Shown: positions 4,657-5,875 of the stretch, one piece after another
How the letters are laid out: each line of letters begins with the position of its first letter
How positions within the stretch are numbered: position 1 is the stretch's first letter
Source: Pseudomonadales bacterium
GTDB taxonomy: Bacteria > Pseudomonadota > Gammaproteobacteria > Pseudomonadales > DC-out160
Length of the DNA stretch: 5,875 bases
Direction: 5' to 3'
Assembly: GCA_016765265.1 (NCBI GenBank)
Contig: JAESQG010000238.1
Span: forward strand, 1 to 5,875
The notes under the pieces: model-generated
What the model was told of the DNA's origin: nothing
The model's input: only the letters and a program-made list of their open reading frames with translations
Databases searched by the model: none
Translations under genes and position numbers: made by a program

Positions 4657-5875
4657 TTGATCTCTACCGCTAATATCACCATGCAGTTTGGCGCTAAGCC
4701 TTTGTTTGAAAACATTTCAGTAAAGTTTGGCGGAGGCAATCGCTACGGTTTGATAGGAGCGAATGGCTGTGGCAAATCGACTTTTATGAAAATTTTGGAA
4801 GGTAGTCTGACCGCGACTTCGGGCAATGTGTCCATTAGTCCAAATGAGCGCGTTGGTGTATTGCAGCAGGATCAGTTCGCCTTTGAACAATACTCCATGG
4901 TGGACACCGTTATCATGGGGCATTCCGAGTTATGGGCAATAAAACAGGAACGGGATCGAATTTATGGTCTGCCGGAGATGACGGAAGAGGAAGGCATGCA
5001 AGTGGCTGAGCTGGAAACCCAATTCGCCGAATTAGATGGTTATACGGCGGAGAGCCGCGCTGAAGAAATCTTGATGGGAGCAGGTATAGCGCAAGGCTTA
5101 CATTACGGGCCCATGAGTGAGGTGGCACCGGGGTGGAAGTTGCGAGTTCTGCTAGCGCAAGCGTTGTTCTCAAACCCCGATATATTATTGTTGGATGAGC
5201 CCACAAACAACCTGGACATCAACACTATTCGTTGGCTGGAAGCGATGCTCCATGAGCGCAAAAGTACCATGGTAATCATCTCTCATGACCGGCACTTTCT
5301 CAATGCCGTGTGCACCCATATGGCCGATATCGATTACGGTGAATTGCGGGTGTATCCTGGTAATTATGATGACTTCATGATGGCTTCCACTCAAGCTAGG
5401 GAGCGTATGCAGTCGGAAAATGCGAAGAAAAAAGCACAAATCGCAGAGCTTCAGCAATTTGTTAGTCGCTTCTCAGCGAATGCATCGAAAGCCAAGCAAG
5501 CTACATCACGAGCAAGGCGAATAGAAAAAATAAAGCTGGATGACATTAAACCTTCCAGCCGTGTTAGCCCTTATATTCGTTTTGGACAGGATAAAAAACT
5601 GCACCGACAAGCCGTGGTGTTAGAAGAATTAGGTCATCGGTTTGATGATGAGATCTTGTTTAACAAGGGCAATATGATTCTAGAAGCGGGTTCTCGTTTA
5701 GCTATTATTGGTGAAAACGGTGCGGGTAAAACCACATTACTGCGTTGTCTGATGAATGAGCTTGCTGCTAGCAGTGGAAAAATACAATGGGCAGAAAATG
5801 CCAGCCTGGGATACTGTCCTCAAGATAGCCAAGCTGAATTCGATTGTGAATTAAACTTATTTGATTGGATGAGTC
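4657..5875 (+). CDS. ybiT: ABC-F family ATPase, YbiT-like (3' end outside window)
   Basis: The first 406 codons of a roughly 530-residue ABC-F protein are present. It has tandem ATPase domains and no membrane segment; ABC-F proteins bind the ribosomal E site and influence translation. The first domain has Walker A GANGCGKST (34-42), the YbiT-type signature MSEVAPGWKLRVLLAQAL (from 153) in place of LSGGQ, Walker B ILLLDEPTNNLDI with Asp180 and catalytic Glu181, and the switch histidine in SHDRHF (His210). A basic helical linker follows (about 249-297, with VSRFSANASKAKQATSRARR), the interdomain arm that contacts tRNA or rRNA in this family. The second domain begins with Walker A GENGAGKTT (352-360). 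The start is TTG: translation from it gives ISTANITMQFGAKPLFENIS, aligning with the start of E. coli YbiT. The frame stays open to the edge. YbiT is generally housekeeping-like rather than a dedicated resistance factor. Confidence 0.95.
   Translation, partial: MISTANITMQFGAKPLFENISVKFGGGNRYGLIGANGCGKSTFMKILEGSLTATSGNVSISPNERVGVLQQDQFAFEQYSMVDTVIMGHSELWAIKQERDRIYGLPEMTEEEGMQVAELETQFAELDGYTAESRAEEILMGAGIAQGLHYGPMSEVAPGWKLRVLLAQALFSNPDILLLDEPTNNLDINTIRWLEAMLHERKSTMVIISHDRHFLNAVCTHMADIDYGELRVYPGNYDDFMMASTQARERMQSENAKKKAQIAELQQFVSRFSANASKAKQATSRARRIEKIKLDDIKPSSRVSPYIRFGQDKKLHRQAVVLEELGHRFDDEILFNKGNMILEAGSRLAIIGENGAGKTTLLRCLMNELAASSGKIQWAENASLGYCPQDSQAEFDCELNLFDWMS

Noticed and set aside
4631..4659. 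TTGACA at 4631 as -35 of the ABC-F promoter
   Set aside because: A -10 at the proper distance would fall on the TTG start codon and place transcription inside the conserved coding region. No TATAAT-like box is there.

Overview
The window looks like chromosomal DNA of a gammaproteobacterium of moderate GC content. The PurA, YaiL (DUF2058), PilZ, RIO-kinase and YbiT proteins all read like versions from Pseudomonas, Cellvibrio or other marine gammaproteobacterial relatives. No phage, plasmid, IS, CRISPR, tRNA or rRNA signal was found. The species cannot be fixed from this sequence alone.

Layout, left to right. (1) The 3' end of purA (adenylosuccinate synthetase) enters from the left edge on the + strand. 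It is followed 25 bases later by a yaiL-type DUF2058 gene, probably in the same transcript. (2) A short 16-base tandem repeat separates yaiL from a convergent minus-strand bax-like lipoprotein gene (glucosaminidase family). That gene is broken: a segment of about 30 codons is missing at a frame-changing junction, and a hexamer duplication adds two residues just before the catalytic glutamate. (3) A 447-base divergent intergenic region carries candidate promoters and a small palindrome. (4) A + strand gene encodes a YcgR-like PilZ protein, a probable c-di-GMP receptor; its real start is probably the second ATG. (5) Convergent to it lies a decayed minus-strand remnant of a TPR/glycosyltransferase-like protein, readable only by switching frames twice. 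(6) A well-supported promoter precedes a bacterial RIO1-family protein kinase. (7) An ABC-F ATPase of the YbiT type, starting at TTG, runs off the right edge.

The intact genes are housekeeping or regulatory: purine synthesis, c-di-GMP sensing, a RIO kinase, and a ribosome-associated ABC-F factor. They do not form one pathway. The most informative content is the two eroding surface-related genes, which suggests loss of an envelope or glycan function. I found no convincing new multi-gene system here.
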